A stretch of DNA of 64,000 bases, taken from Nitrospira sp. GTDB taxonomy: Bacteria > Nitrospirota > Nitrospiria > Nitrospirales > Nitrospiraceae. Numbering within the stretch: position 1 is the stretch's first letter; every line of letters begins with the position of its first letter. This document shows, piece after piece, positions 32,551 to 41,318 of the stretch. Made by a program: the position numbers and the translations under genes. Below the pieces are notes generated by a model. The model saw only the letters and a list, made by a program, of their open reading frames with translations, was not told the DNA's origin and made no database searches. Where the stretch lies: the NCBI GenBank assembly GCA_030123625.1, contig CP126121.1, positions 3,202,179 through 3,266,178 of the forward strand, in the 5' to 3' direction.

Positions 32551-33670
32551 AGATTGGTATTTCTGGTCCCACCGCGTCGATCTGGCACGTGCCGCACGGG
32601 AAACCGGCTATGATGTGATCGTGGCGACTCGTGTCAACGATCATGGAGAGCGAATCCGAAGAGAAGGGTTTCAGCTGGAGCCGTTGGAAATGGTCCGCCG
32701 GAGCCGCAATCCATTCCGCGAGGTGATCGCCATCGCCGAGCTCGTGCGATTGTATCGGCGCGTCAGACCCGATGTCGTCCACCATGTGGCCATGAAGCCG
32801 ATTCTGTACGGCTCTCTGGCCGCGTGGATTGCCGGAGTCCCGGTGGTCATCAACGCATTCGCCGGTCTTGGGTATGCCTTCATGGATGAACGGAAGCGGT
32901 TGTTGCGCTGGTGGGTGAAGACGGCGTTAAAAACGACGGTAGGTTTGAGCAACTCCACCGTGCTTGTCCAAAACCATGATGATCGGGATCGGCTGGTTCA
33001 GGAAGGGGTTGTTAAGGTCTTGCGGACGAAAATTATCGCGGGATCGGGTATCGACGAGAAAAAATTCTTTCCGAAGCCGCCGCCGTGCGGCATCCCGATC
33101 GTGCTGCTCCCGGCCCGCATGCTTTGGGACAAGGGAATCGGGGAATTTGTTGAAGCGGCTCGCCGGTTAAAGCGCAAAGGAGCCCAAGTTCGATTCGTCC
33201 TTGTCGGCCGGCGAGATGAGCATAATCCTGCCGCCATTCCCGAGTCGAGCCTGACCGAGTGGGTGAGGGAAGGGGCGGTGGAATGGTGGGGACATCGAGA
33301 AGATATGCCGGCGGTTTATGAGACGGCGACGCTGATCGCGCTGCCCTCGTACCGGGAGGGATTTCCAAAGGTACTGCTGGAGGCGGCCGCTTGCGGCAAA
33401 GCGATGGTGGCGACGAACGTTCCCGGCTGCCGGGAAATCGTACGCGATCGATTCAACGGGCTGGCGGTTTCTGCTAAAGACCCCGCCGCGCTGGCCGAGG
33501 CCATCGACAAATTGCTGTCTGATTCTCCCCTGCGTGAGATGATGGGAGATCGGAGCCGCAAGCTTGCCGTCGAGGAATGGTCGAGCTCGAGAATTATCGG
33601 GCAGATTCTCGCCCTCTACCATGAGCTGCTGATGACTACGGCGACGGCTCGCTCGCATGGGCCCGCATGA
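32513..33670 (+). CDS. Family 4 glycosyltransferase
   Basis: 385 residues. Start ATG 32513 lies inside the end of the amidotransferase gene. RLLYLITEDWYFWSHRVDL and VVHHVAMKPILYGSLAAW match the PglA/WbpH-like GT4 subgroup, which builds the second or third sugar of an undecaprenyl-linked repeat. The C-terminal GT-B half has LLPARMLWDKGIGEFVEAA, and ALPSYREGFPKVLLEAAACG with the E-x7-E motif. It overlaps the next gene by ATGA and fits with the adjacent WbpV- and WbpL-like genes. Confidence 0.88.
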   Translation: MNDRPRLLYLITEDWYFWSHRVDLARAARETGYDVIVATRVNDHGERIRREGFQLEPLEMVRRSRNPFREVIAIAELVRLYRRVRPDVVHHVAMKPILYGSLAAWIAGVPVVINAFAGLGYAFMDERKRLLRWWVKTALKTTVGLSNSTVLVQNHDDRDRLVQEGVVKVLRTKIIAGSGIDEKKFFPKPPPCGIPIVLLPARMLWDKGIGEFVEAARRLKRKGAQVRFVLVGRRDEHNPAAIPESSLTEWVREGAVEWWGHREDMPAVYETATLIALPSYREGFPKVLLEAAACGKAMVATNVPGCREIVRDRFNGLAVSAKDPAALAEAIDKLLSDSPLREMMGDRSRKLAVEEWSSSRIIGQILALYHELLMTTATARSHGPA

Positions 33671-34662
33671 CGAAGGTACTCGTGACAGGTGCGGCGGGAT
33701 TTTTGGGTTCGCACCTCGTCAGGGAACTTTGTCGATCCGGCTATGGAGTTCGGGCTCTCCTGCATGATGCGGGCGGAGACACCCGATTCTTACCGGAGGT
33801 GGAGACCGTCGCCGCGGACATATGTGACCCGAAGAAGATTCACAAAATTGCGCATGGCTGTGGAGCCGTCGTCCATCTGGCGGCCAAGGTTCATGCCATT
33901 GATGACCCGAGTGAAGAGGAAGATTACCAATCGGTCAATGTCGAAGGCACGAAACGTATCCTCGATGCGGCTGTATCCGCCGGCGCCAAACACCTGGTAT
34001 TCGCCAGTTCGGTCAAGGTATTCGGCGAAGAGACGATCGGGTGTGTCGATGAATCGCAGGTTCCCAATCCAAAGACTCCCTACGGTCGGTCAAAATGGCG
34101 AGCGGAGCAACTTGTTTCGGAGTATGCAGAGCGACATGGTCTCACTGCTGTCTCGCTCCGTCTTCCGATGGCCTATGGGCCGACAAAGAAAGGCAATCTC
34201 TATCGGATGATCGAAGCGATCGACCATGGGAGATTTCCGATCTTGCCGCATCTCTCGGCGGTCCGAAGCCTCCTGCACGTTGAGAATTTCGTACAGGCGG
34301 TGTTGCTGTGTCTTCGGGCGCCAGGTTTTAAGCGAACGGCATACATCGTAGCGGATAGCGAACCGTATTGCGTGACCGACCTCTACGACTGGTTGCGGGT
34401 CGGATTGGGGAAAGCGCCTCCCCGATGGCGAGTACCGCTCTGGATACTCAAAAGCGGTGCTCGATGCGGCGATGTATTCCAGGTTATCAGTGGAAGTCCC
34501 GTTCCTTTTACGACACAGCAACTGACAAAGCTCGTCGGCTGTGCCTGGTATAGTTCGACGGCCATCACAGATGAATTGGGGTACCATGCCTCATATTCCT
34601 TCGAGAAAGCGGTTCCCCAGCTGATCGCGTTTTATCGTGATAAAGCACGTGCGAGCAGTTGA
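33667..34662 (+). CDS. NAD-dependent epimerase/reductase, WbpV-like
   Basis: 331 residues, ATGA overlap with the GT4 gene. TGAAGFLGSHLVRELC is the NAD loop; VFASSVKVFGEE and TPYGRSKWRAEQL carry the Ser/Tyr-x3-Lys catalytic set. In Pseudomonas-type O-antigen loci the WbpV/WbpK group reduces the UDP-4-keto-6-deoxy-HexNAc made by a WbpM-type dehydratase to UDP-QuiNAc or UDP-FucNAc, which WbpL then transfers. A WbpM-like gene (41315) and a WbpL-like gene (34818) are both present, so this role fits well. Confidence 0.8.
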   Translation: MTKVLVTGAAGFLGSHLVRELCRSGYGVRALLHDAGGDTRFLPEVETVAADICDPKKIHKIAHGCGAVVHLAAKVHAIDDPSEEEDYQSVNVEGTKRILDAAVSAGAKHLVFASSVKVFGEETIGCVDESQVPNPKTPYGRSKWRAEQLVSEYAERHGLTAVSLRLPMAYGPTKKGNLYRMIEAIDHGRFPILPHLSAVRSLLHVENFVQAVLLCLRAPGFKRTAYIVADSEPYCVTDLYDWLRVGLGKAPPRWRVPLWILKSGARCGDVFQVISGSPVPFTTQQLTKLVGCAWYSSTAITDELGYHASYSFEKAVPQLIAFYRDKARASS

Positions 34663-34817
34663 GGCATCTCATCAGCCGAGCCATATCCGACTTCGGGGAC
34701 TTGCACGTCTTGATTTCAATGTAAAAATGAGTCATAGAGCTTGCCTAACGAACAGCACACTCTCCTGAGTTCAGGACGGGACCATTAGAGTGACAGCCTA
34801 ATAGGGTAGCAGTCAGT

Positions 34818-35978
34818 ATGTCGATCACGATGGTCGTTTTCCCAGGTATCTTTGCTTTTATATCGGCCTGGTGGCTCACAAACCGTCTCTGCTCGCCAAA
34901 ATCGTTCCTCTCGATACTCGCACATCCGAACGAGCGAACATTGCATGCCATGCCGACCCCCCAGACCGGAGGATTGGCCGTCATCGGCAGTGTGGTGATC
35001 AGTCTCATTCTGGCTGCCAGTGTGTTGGCGATTGTCCAACCCTCGAAGCCGGTGTTGCCGAAAGGTGTGGCGTCCGGGAGTGTGTGGATCGTGGTTTCGA
35101 TGCTCCTCATCTTTGTCGTCTCCTTCATCGATGACTGTGTCGGTCTCCCCGCCGCCCTCAGGTTGGGTGTCCAAGCAGTCTCCGCCTGTATCATTATCGG
35201 CGGGGTCGGCTTGACCTTGTCTTCCATTCCGATACCCGGTGGGCCGAATATCCTGCTTGGGATCGCCGCGATTCCGGTGAGCGTTCTCGTCCTCCTCTGG
35301 ATGGCCAATCTCTACAATTTTATGGACGGTATGGACGGCTTTGCAGGCGGCATGACGTTTTTTGGGTTCGGATTTCTCGCCTATTTTGGGTGGCAGGCTC
35401 ATTTCCCGGTCATGCTCATCATCGCCACGTTCGTCGCGATGGGCGCTCTGGGATTTCTCACCCATAATTTCCCGCCCGCTCGTATCTTCATGGGCGATGC
35501 GGGGAGCATTACGATTGGATTTTTGGCGGGGACATTGATGATTCTCGGCGTTCGAGACGGAATATTCGAGTTGTGGGTTCCAATCATGATCTTCTCCCCG
35601 TTCATCGTGGATGCGACGGTGACTTTGATCCGAAGGATCATCCGCCGCAAAAAAATTTGGGAAGCTCACCGGGAGCATTATTATCAACGGTTGGTCCTGA
35701 GCGGATGGAGCCATCGTCGGACGGTGCTTGCAGAGTATGGAGTCATGATGCTATGCGGAGGACTGGCCGTTCTGTATCATCACTCGACGGACAAAATCAG
35801 ACTCGTTATTCTCGGCATATGGTCGGTGATATTTCTTGTTTTGGGAATACTCGTGCATAGGTTGGAGCAGAAGCCGAAAAACTCTCACCCCGTTCGAGAT
35901 GTACGCGTGGTCAGTGAGGACGGTCCCGTACGAACTGTTTCTGAACCGGCCCCTGCACGTGTGACCGTCAAAGCGTAA
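34818..35978 (+). CDS. Undecaprenyl-phosphate sugar-1-phosphate transferase (WecA/WbpL/MraY family)
   Basis: 386 residues, about 10 membrane segments. Family motifs: HPNERTLHAMPTPQTGG near the N-terminus, VVSFIDDCVGLPAALRL with the catalytic-site Asp pair, WMANLYNFMDGMDGFAGG, and ARIFMGDAGSITIGFLAG. The enzyme transfers a HexNAc-1-P from UDP to undecaprenyl phosphate and starts the glycan chain. The late EAHREHYYQRLVLSGWSH is the basic loop typical of the WbpL branch. The 155-base gap before it (34663-34817) shows only a small CCTGAGTTCAGG palindrome at about 34762-34773. Confidence 0.88.
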   Translation: MSITMVVFPGIFAFISAWWLTNRLCSPKSFLSILAHPNERTLHAMPTPQTGGLAVIGSVVISLILAASVLAIVQPSKPVLPKGVASGSVWIVVSMLLIFVVSFIDDCVGLPAALRLGVQAVSACIIIGGVGLTLSSIPIPGGPNILLGIAAIPVSVLVLLWMANLYNFMDGMDGFAGGMTFFGFGFLAYFGWQAHFPVMLIIATFVAMGALGFLTHNFPPARIFMGDAGSITIGFLAGTLMILGVRDGIFELWVPIMIFSPFIVDATVTLIRRIIRRKKIWEAHREHYYQRLVLSGWSHRRTVLAEYGVMMLCGGLAVLYHHSTDKIRLVILGIWSVIFLVLGILVHRLEQKPKNSHPVRDVRVVSEDGPVRTVSEPAPARVTVKA

Positions 35979-36165
35979 CGCGATCTTGTTTGGCGTCGCG
36001 TCGTGCCAAATAATCGAATCCATCTCAGCCGCTTGATCAGACGTCAGTTCCTGAAAACCAAGTCGTGATCGCAATCATTCCCAATGATCGTTATTTCCTC
36101 ATGGCGGCAGTGAAGCTAGCAAGGTGGCTCAGTCTCCTCACGTCGATGCGAGAGAGGTTCTAGAG

Positions 36166-37527
36166 ATGTCCATTGCAAAGAAGGTTTCAGATAACGGACA
36201 AGTTCTAGAATCGTCTCCATGGGGAATGAACCGCCTGCAGGCGGAAGCGAGGCGTGCCGCAGGCTGGACCACGACTGCGCTCGGATTCACCGTTCCGCTC
36301 TGGGTTGTCGCGGACAGCATTCTACTCGGCCTGCTCGTGCTATGTTGGACAATCAGTGGCGGGTGGCGTGAAAGACTTCGTCGGGTCAGCGCGAATCCAG
36401 TGGCAGTTGCGGCTATCGTATTGTTCGCGTGGCTATTGCTCGGTACGGTCTGGGGAGGGGGAACTGTTGAAGAGAGAGCGTTCTGGGTGAAGAAATACGC
36501 TAATCTGTTGCTCATCCCCCTGCTGATTTCGATGGTGATCGATGCCCGAGAAAAAAATCGCGCGCTCCTGGCCTTGGCGGCATCGTTGGCCGTGACGTTG
36601 GCACTGTCTTTTGCCTTGAGCGTGGGAGTCCTTCCAACCGGCGGACTCATTCATTGTAATCCTTTCAATCCGTGTTTATTGAAAAAGCAGATTCCATGTG
36701 ATCCATCCATTCCCTGTGTCCCCGCCAATTACCCTCCCGTCTGTGATCCATCTAATCCGTGTATATTGAAAAAACACACTACTCACAACTCGCTCATGGC
36801 ATTCGGTGTGCTATTGTTCGGGATTTTGGCCTGGAAGTCCTCACGCCGATGGGCACGGTGGGGATGGGCGGGAGCTGCATGCCTGGCCGTGGGCAATGTC
36901 TTATTGATGGTTCAAGGTCGAACCGGCTACGTGGTGCTGGCCGGGCTTGCCATGGTGGCCTTCCATATGTATTTCGGGTGGCGAGGTATGGTGGCGGCTG
37001 TCATCGCTCTCGCTGTGACGTTTTCGATAGCCTATCAAATCTCAACGTCGTTCCATGATCGGGTCAATCTTGTCGCCACTGGTGTTGCACAATGGAGCTC
37101 CCAAGTGGCAGCCGAAGATCCGATAGGCCAACGATTGGAATTTTACTATCATACGGTTCAGGTCATTCAGGACCATCCGCTGATGGGAGCCGGGACGGGA
37201 GGATTTGCTCAAGCGTACGAGATGTATGCAAAACAAGCCGGTGTGCCTGTTCCCTCGCATCCGCATAATCAATATCTTTTGATTATGGCACAGGTGGGAA
37301 TAATCGGGCTTAGCCTATTGCTTTGGCTCTTTGTGCAACAATGGCGATGGACATCTCTCACTGGCGATGCGACATATGGGTTGCTTGCGAAGGGATTAGT
37401 AGTCACCATCGCGATCAGCTGTCTTTTCCAACCAGCGCTCAACGACCATACTGAAAAACTGTTTTACTGTTTGTTTTCCGGCCTCCTGTACTCCGGGACC
37501 GGTTCACAATGTGATACGAGGATATGA
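36166..37527 (+). CDS. waaL: O-antigen ligase-like membrane protein (WaaL/RfaL family) with cysteine-rich loop
   Basis: 453 residues from ATG 36166 (GAGAGG upstream); GTG 36124 would add 14 residues. About ten hydrophobic segments and a large late periplasmic loop with LVATGVAQWSSQ, a G-x-G-x-G-rich 'HPLMGAGTGGFAQAYE' and SHPHNQYLLIMAQVG (HPHNQYL), the Wzy_C signature with the conserved His. It joins the finished glycan to lipid A-core in the periplasm, though Wzy polymerases share this signature. Between two helices lies an unusual loop (DNA 36655-36777) with three C-x-P-x-x-P-C motifs. The 3' end overlaps the next gene by ATGA. The 187-base gap 35979-36165 shows no clear element. Confidence 0.8.
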   Translation: MSIAKKVSDNGQVLESSPWGMNRLQAEARRAAGWTTTALGFTVPLWVVADSILLGLLVLCWTISGGWRERLRRVSANPVAVAAIVLFAWLLLGTVWGGGTVEERAFWVKKYANLLLIPLLISMVIDAREKNRALLALAASLAVTLALSFALSVGVLPTGGLIHCNPFNPCLLKKQIPCDPSIPCVPANYPPVCDPSNPCILKKHTTHNSLMAFGVLLFGILAWKSSRRWARWGWAGAACLAVGNVLLMVQGRTGYVVLAGLAMVAFHMYFGWRGMVAAVIALAVTFSIAYQISTSFHDRVNLVATGVAQWSSQVAAEDPIGQRLEFYYHTVQVIQDHPLMGAGTGGFAQAYEMYAKQAGVPVPSHPHNQYLLIMAQVGIIGLSLLLWLFVQQWRWTSLTGDATYGLLAKGLVVTIAISCLFQPALNDHTEKLFYCLFSGLLYSGTGSQCDTRI

Positions 37528-38324
37528 ATCTTTCCGCTTACATCATCGCCTACAACGAGGCGAAGAAGATCGCCGATACCATCAACAGTGTGTTATGGGC
37601 CGATGAAATCATTGTGGCCGATTCCGCCAGTACCGACGAGACGGCTCGGATCGCACAGGACTTGGGAGCCCGCGTCGTCCAGGTTCCGTTCCAGGGATTC
37701 GGCCATCTGCGAAACCAAGCCGTCAAAGCCTGTACGCACGAATGGATTTTCAGCCTCGACACGGACGAACAATGTACACCGGAAGTTCGTGATGAGGTTC
37801 TCATGATCCTTTCCGGCATTCCCGCGCACGACGCGTATCTTGTGCCGAGGCGGAATTACTTCATGGGACGCTGGATCGAACACTCCGGCTGGTATCCGAA
37901 TTTCCGCCAACCTCAATTGTTTCGCAAAGGCTCCATGAAATACGTGGAATCTCCCGTCCACGAAGGGTTCGAATTGCTGACAGCCAAACCGGTCGGCCGA
38001 TTGGAACATGCGATTTGGCAAATCCCGTTCAGAGACTTTGAAGAGGTCGTCAAAAAGGCCAATCGGTACTCGTCGCTCGGGGCGCTGAAGCTCGCCGATC
38101 AACGAGTGTCGATGGGGACCGCGTTGTTTCATGGCATCTGGTCGTTCCTCAAGCATTATGTGGCAAAGCGAGGGTTCCTGGACGGATGGGCCGGGTTCGT
38201 CATTGCCTTCGGAAATTTCGAAGGAACATTTTATCGATATGCCAAGCGGTTCGAACAGCAAGAGATGTGGTCGCTTCCCAAACAGTCACCTCTTCGGCGT
38301 CGCGGCGACTCACTATCGAGATGA
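37524..38324 (+). CDS. Family 2 glycosyltransferase, WaaE/KdtX-like
   Basis: 266 residues. LSAYIIAYNEAKKIADTINS, IIVADSASTDET and WIFSLDTDEQCTPEVRDEV give the GT-A core. NYFMGRWIEHSGWYPNFRQP, LFRKG and the VHEGFEL element are characteristic of the WaaE/LgtF group, which adds a beta-glucose or similar to the LPS inner core heptose. The ATGA overlaps on both sides couple it to the ligase and to the next GT2. Confidence 0.88.
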   Translation: MNLSAYIIAYNEAKKIADTINSVLWADEIIVADSASTDETARIAQDLGARVVQVPFQGFGHLRNQAVKACTHEWIFSLDTDEQCTPEVRDEVLMILSGIPAHDAYLVPRRNYFMGRWIEHSGWYPNFRQPQLFRKGSMKYVESPVHEGFELLTAKPVGRLEHAIWQIPFRDFEEVVKKANRYSSLGALKLADQRVSMGTALFHGIWSFLKHYVAKRGFLDGWAGFVIAFGNFEGTFYRYAKRFEQQEMWSLPKQSPLRRRGDSLSR

Positions 38325-39136
38325 AAGCAGCGGTGATCGTCACGACATACAATCGCCCTGATGCACTGACAGTCGTCTTGGACGGTTACTGTGGTCAAAG
38401 CGATCACGATTTCAGGCTCGTGGTTGCAGATGACGGATCGAAGGAGGAGACGGCTGAAATCGTGCGGCAATTCGCCAGGCGCACGCCGTTTCCGCTGACG
38501 CATGTCTGGCAAGAAGACCGGGGGTTTCGAGCCGCCGCGATCCGCAACCGCGCTGTTGCGTCGACGGACGCCGACTATGTGATTTTCACGGACGGTGACT
38601 GTGTTCCCTCGCGCCATTTCGTGCGCAGCCATAAGCAACTGGCCGAACCAGGTTACTTCCTCGGATCGAATCGTGTATTGCTTTCGGCCGGGTTGACGAG
38701 CCGCGTTTTGCGCCAACAGCTGCCGATTCATGCGTGGAGCGGAATTGATTGGATACAGTCTTGGCTTCGTCGCGAAGTCAATCGGGTGCTTCCGTTGATC
38801 AATCTGCCTGATGCTCCGTTTCGAAAATGGATGCCGAATCGGTGGAAAGGCATCAAGACCTGTAATCTCTCCGTGTGGCGGACCGACTTGATTCGTGTAA
38901 ACGGACTTGACGAGTCCTACGAGGGATGGGGGCTTGAGGATTCAGACTTCGTCATTCGGCTTCTCCATGCCGGAGTCAAGCATAAGAATGCCCGCATGGC
39001 TGCGACGGTGTTTCATTTATGGCATCCCGAGCAGGATCGCGCGAGTCTGCCCGACAACCAAAAACGCCTGGATGATCTGCTGTGTTCGTCGGCCGTTCGT
39101 GCCGCAGTCGGGCTCGATCAATATGGTTCTGTGTAA
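38321..39136 (+). CDS. Family 2 glycosyltransferase (galactosyltransferase-like)
   Basis: 271 residues from ATG 38321, overlapping the previous stop. AAVIVTTYNRPDALTVVLDG, LVVADDGSKEET, YVIFTDGDCVPSRHF (DGD) and GWGLEDSDFVIRLLHAG. The last block (GWGxEDxDxxxRL) is the acceptor signature of the chondroitin-polymerase/galactosyltransferase-like GT2 subgroup. Donor not known. A longer reading from 38186 lies over the preceding gene and is rejected. Confidence 0.88.
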   Translation: MKAAVIVTTYNRPDALTVVLDGYCGQSDHDFRLVVADDGSKEETAEIVRQFARRTPFPLTHVWQEDRGFRAAAIRNRAVASTDADYVIFTDGDCVPSRHFVRSHKQLAEPGYFLGSNRVLLSAGLTSRVLRQQLPIHAWSGIDWIQSWLRREVNRVLPLINLPDAPFRKWMPNRWKGIKTCNLSVWRTDLIRVNGLDESYEGWGLEDSDFVIRLLHAGVKHKNARMAATVFHLWHPEQDRASLPDNQKRLDDLLCSSAVRAAVGLDQYGSV

Positions 39137-39234
39137 TACGGACGGGGGCGATTCCGACACGGCAGTCGTGCAAGTAGGCGAAGCGGTTGATCACCGATCG
39201 CCTGGTAGAAACATCGGAGGCGGAACGCTAACTC

Positions 39235-40137
39235 ATGTCCGGAAACAACGAGAATGACGAGCCAACTCCCGTGTCGACACTTTCACGGGATCGCTTGTTT
39301 TGCCGTTGCCCCCTCAACTGCGGCGGTGAGTTGCAGGCGAGCAGGATTACCTTGGCCGAAGGACCGCTGCTTCGATGTACGATGTGCGGCCAACTCCTCA
39401 GCAGTTGCACTCGTGACCGCTATGAGACAGCGCTGAAGAAATGGGACACCTCGAACGGGACAACACCGGAGACTCAATCAGCCGCCCGCTTCCGGCAGGT
39501 AACTGAGCGGCGGTTGCGTTACGCTCTCCATCTGCTGGGCCGATCGTCTCCTTCGCCGCTTCGTTTGCTTGATGTAGGATGCTCCAGCGGAGCATTGCTT
39601 GCCGTTGCAAGAAAGTTGGGATATTCCCCGTGCGGCGTGGAAATAGCGAGGAAAGCCGCTGAGACGGCTCAGCGCGCAGGCTTTGAGGTATTTTGCGGGC
39701 TGCTCCACGATGCCCGCTTTCCTGACGCGGCGTTTGATGTCATCACGGCATTCGAGCTCATTGAACACCTGAACGACCCGCTTCTGCTGTTGAACGAATG
39801 CTCTAGGATCTTGAGGCCGGAGGGTATCCTCATTGTTAATACACCGAATGCTTCAAGTTGGACGGCCGGCGTCATGAGAGAATGCTGGGATGGGTTTAAT
39901 CTATCTTCAATGGGCGGTCATGTGAGTTTCTTTTCGCCTCGCTCGCTCGCCTATCTGGCCGGGCAATGTGGATTTCGAGTAGAACGCCTTGAGACCAGGC
40001 GAGTCAGGTTCGCTGAATCTCATCATGTATCACCCGTTGTCTACCGTGTACTGAAAGTAATGGGAGAAGTGCTCAGCATTCCAGCAAGCATGCTGAATAA
40101 GGGCCACGACATGCTCGCATTTTTGAGAAAGGTGTAG
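39235..40137 (+). CDS. Class I SAM-dependent methyltransferase
   Basis: 300 residues. An N-terminal cysteine-bearing segment (FCRCPLNCGGEL ... RCTMCG, about residues 22-51) resembles the small zinc-ribbon that precedes the methyltransferase core in many glycan methyltransferases. RLLDVGCSSGALLAVARKLG is motif I; VITAFELIEHLNDPLLLLNE and LRPEGILIVNTPN follow. The protein could methylate a core or O-antigen sugar. A 98-base gap separates it from the previous GT2. Confidence 0.82.
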   Translation: MSGNNENDEPTPVSTLSRDRLFCRCPLNCGGELQASRITLAEGPLLRCTMCGQLLSSCTRDRYETALKKWDTSNGTTPETQSAARFRQVTERRLRYALHLLGRSSPSPLRLLDVGCSSGALLAVARKLGYSPCGVEIARKAAETAQRAGFEVFCGLLHDARFPDAAFDVITAFELIEHLNDPLLLLNECSRILRPEGILIVNTPNASSWTAGVMRECWDGFNLSSMGGHVSFFSPRSLAYLAGQCGFRVERLETRRVRFAESHHVSPVVYRVLKVMGEVLSIPASMLNKGHDMLAFLRKV

Positions 40138-40205
40138 CACGCCATCTGTTGTGTGCTATGGGATGATTGTCGTAGGGCAATCGGCGAGAAGATACTGGCG
40201 GTGAG

Positions 40206-41318
40206 ATGAAGCGGGACATGAACAACGCATTGGTCGTGTGTACGCGCCGAATCGGGGATGTGCTGCTATCCACACCGGTCGTGCGCTCGCTCAAGGCGGC
40301 GCTGCCTCATCTGATGGTCGATATGCTCGTGTTTGAAGGAACTCAGGATATTGTATCGGCTAATCGCGATATCCGACGAATCTGGACGATTCCCGAGCGT
40401 CCTCCCATCGGGGCACATTTGAGATTACTTCGTTCGATTTGGCGTCGCTATGATGTCGCCCTTTCGGTCTTGGCCGGCGATCGCCCCACCTTTCACGCAT
40501 GGACGGCCGGTCGATATCGCGTGGGAACGTTGTTGTCGGACCGCAAATCACGGTGGAAGCGGGCCCTACTCCAAGAATGGATTCCGTTCGATAACGTATC
40601 GACCCATACGGTCGTTATGAATCTGCGGTTGCTTGCTCCATTAGGGATCAAGCCTCTGGGGACACCCGTCGTCAGTTGGAGAGATGAAGATGAGGCATCC
40701 GTTCATCGCCGGTTTCCGGAAGTCGTGAGTCATCGACGATACGCCGTGCTGCATGTCTCGCCGAAGTTTGCCTACAAGATCTGGTCGGTGGCCGGTTGGG
40801 TCGCGCTCGGACGCTGGCTGGTCGAACAAGGGTTTGTGGTCGTGGTGGCAGGAGGGGCGTCGGATCAACGAGCCTACAGTGAGCAAGTGATTGAAAGACT
40901 CCCCGAGGCGGTGAATCTCGTCGGTCATCTGACATTGCCGGCGCTCGGGTATTTGCTCAGCCGCGCAGCCGTCTATATCGGAACGGATACCGCTGTGAGT
41001 CACATGGCGGCGGCGGTCGGTGCGCCGACCGTCGTTCTGTTCGGGCCGTCGAATCCGGTGAAGTGGGGGCCCTGGCCGAAGGATTTCCCTTCAACAAAGG
41101 ACAGCCCGTGGCGTAAGGAAGGATCGCAACGACAGGGAAACGTGTTCTTACTCCAAGGGGAAGGGGATTGTGTGCCTTGCCTTGCTGAAGGCTGCGATCG
41201 CCATATCGATAGTTTAAGCCGGTGTCTGCAAGAGTTGTCCGCGGATCGTGTAATCCAAGGCGTCAAAATGATGTTGGCGGAGCATGAGCACCGAGTTCCG
41301 GTTCCAGGGTGCGCATGA
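40206..41318 (+). CDS. Family 9 glycosyltransferase (heptosyltransferase-like)
   Basis: 370 residues from ATG 40206. LVVCTRRIGDVLLSTPVVRSL is the WaaC/WaaF-type start. The C-terminal half has LHVSPKFAYKIWSVAGWVAL, LPALGYLLSRAAVYIGTDTA and SHMAAAVGAPTVVLFGPSNP with the conserved donor-binding D/H pattern. These enzymes transfer heptose from ADP-heptose to the inner core of LPS. Identity as WaaC, F or Q cannot be set. The stop overlaps the next start (ATGA). Confidence 0.88.
   Translation: MKRDMNNALVVCTRRIGDVLLSTPVVRSLKAALPHLMVDMLVFEGTQDIVSANRDIRRIWTIPERPPIGAHLRLLRSIWRRYDVALSVLAGDRPTFHAWTAGRYRVGTLLSDRKSRWKRALLQEWIPFDNVSTHTVVMNLRLLAPLGIKPLGTPVVSWRDEDEASVHRRFPEVVSHRRYAVLHVSPKFAYKIWSVAGWVALGRWLVEQGFVVVVAGGASDQRAYSEQVIERLPEAVNLVGHLTLPALGYLLSRAAVYIGTDTAVSHMAAAVGAPTVVLFGPSNPVKWGPWPKDFPSTKDSPWRKEGSQRQGNVFLLQGEGDCVPCLAEGCDRHIDSLSRCLQELSADRVIQGVKMMLAEHEHRVPVPGCA

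Noticed and set aside
34785-35714. 309-codon minus-strand open frame
   Set aside because: It lies wholly within the WecA/WbpL-like gene on the opposite strand and its translation is low-complexity in Asp, His and Glu; a shadow frame of codon bias.
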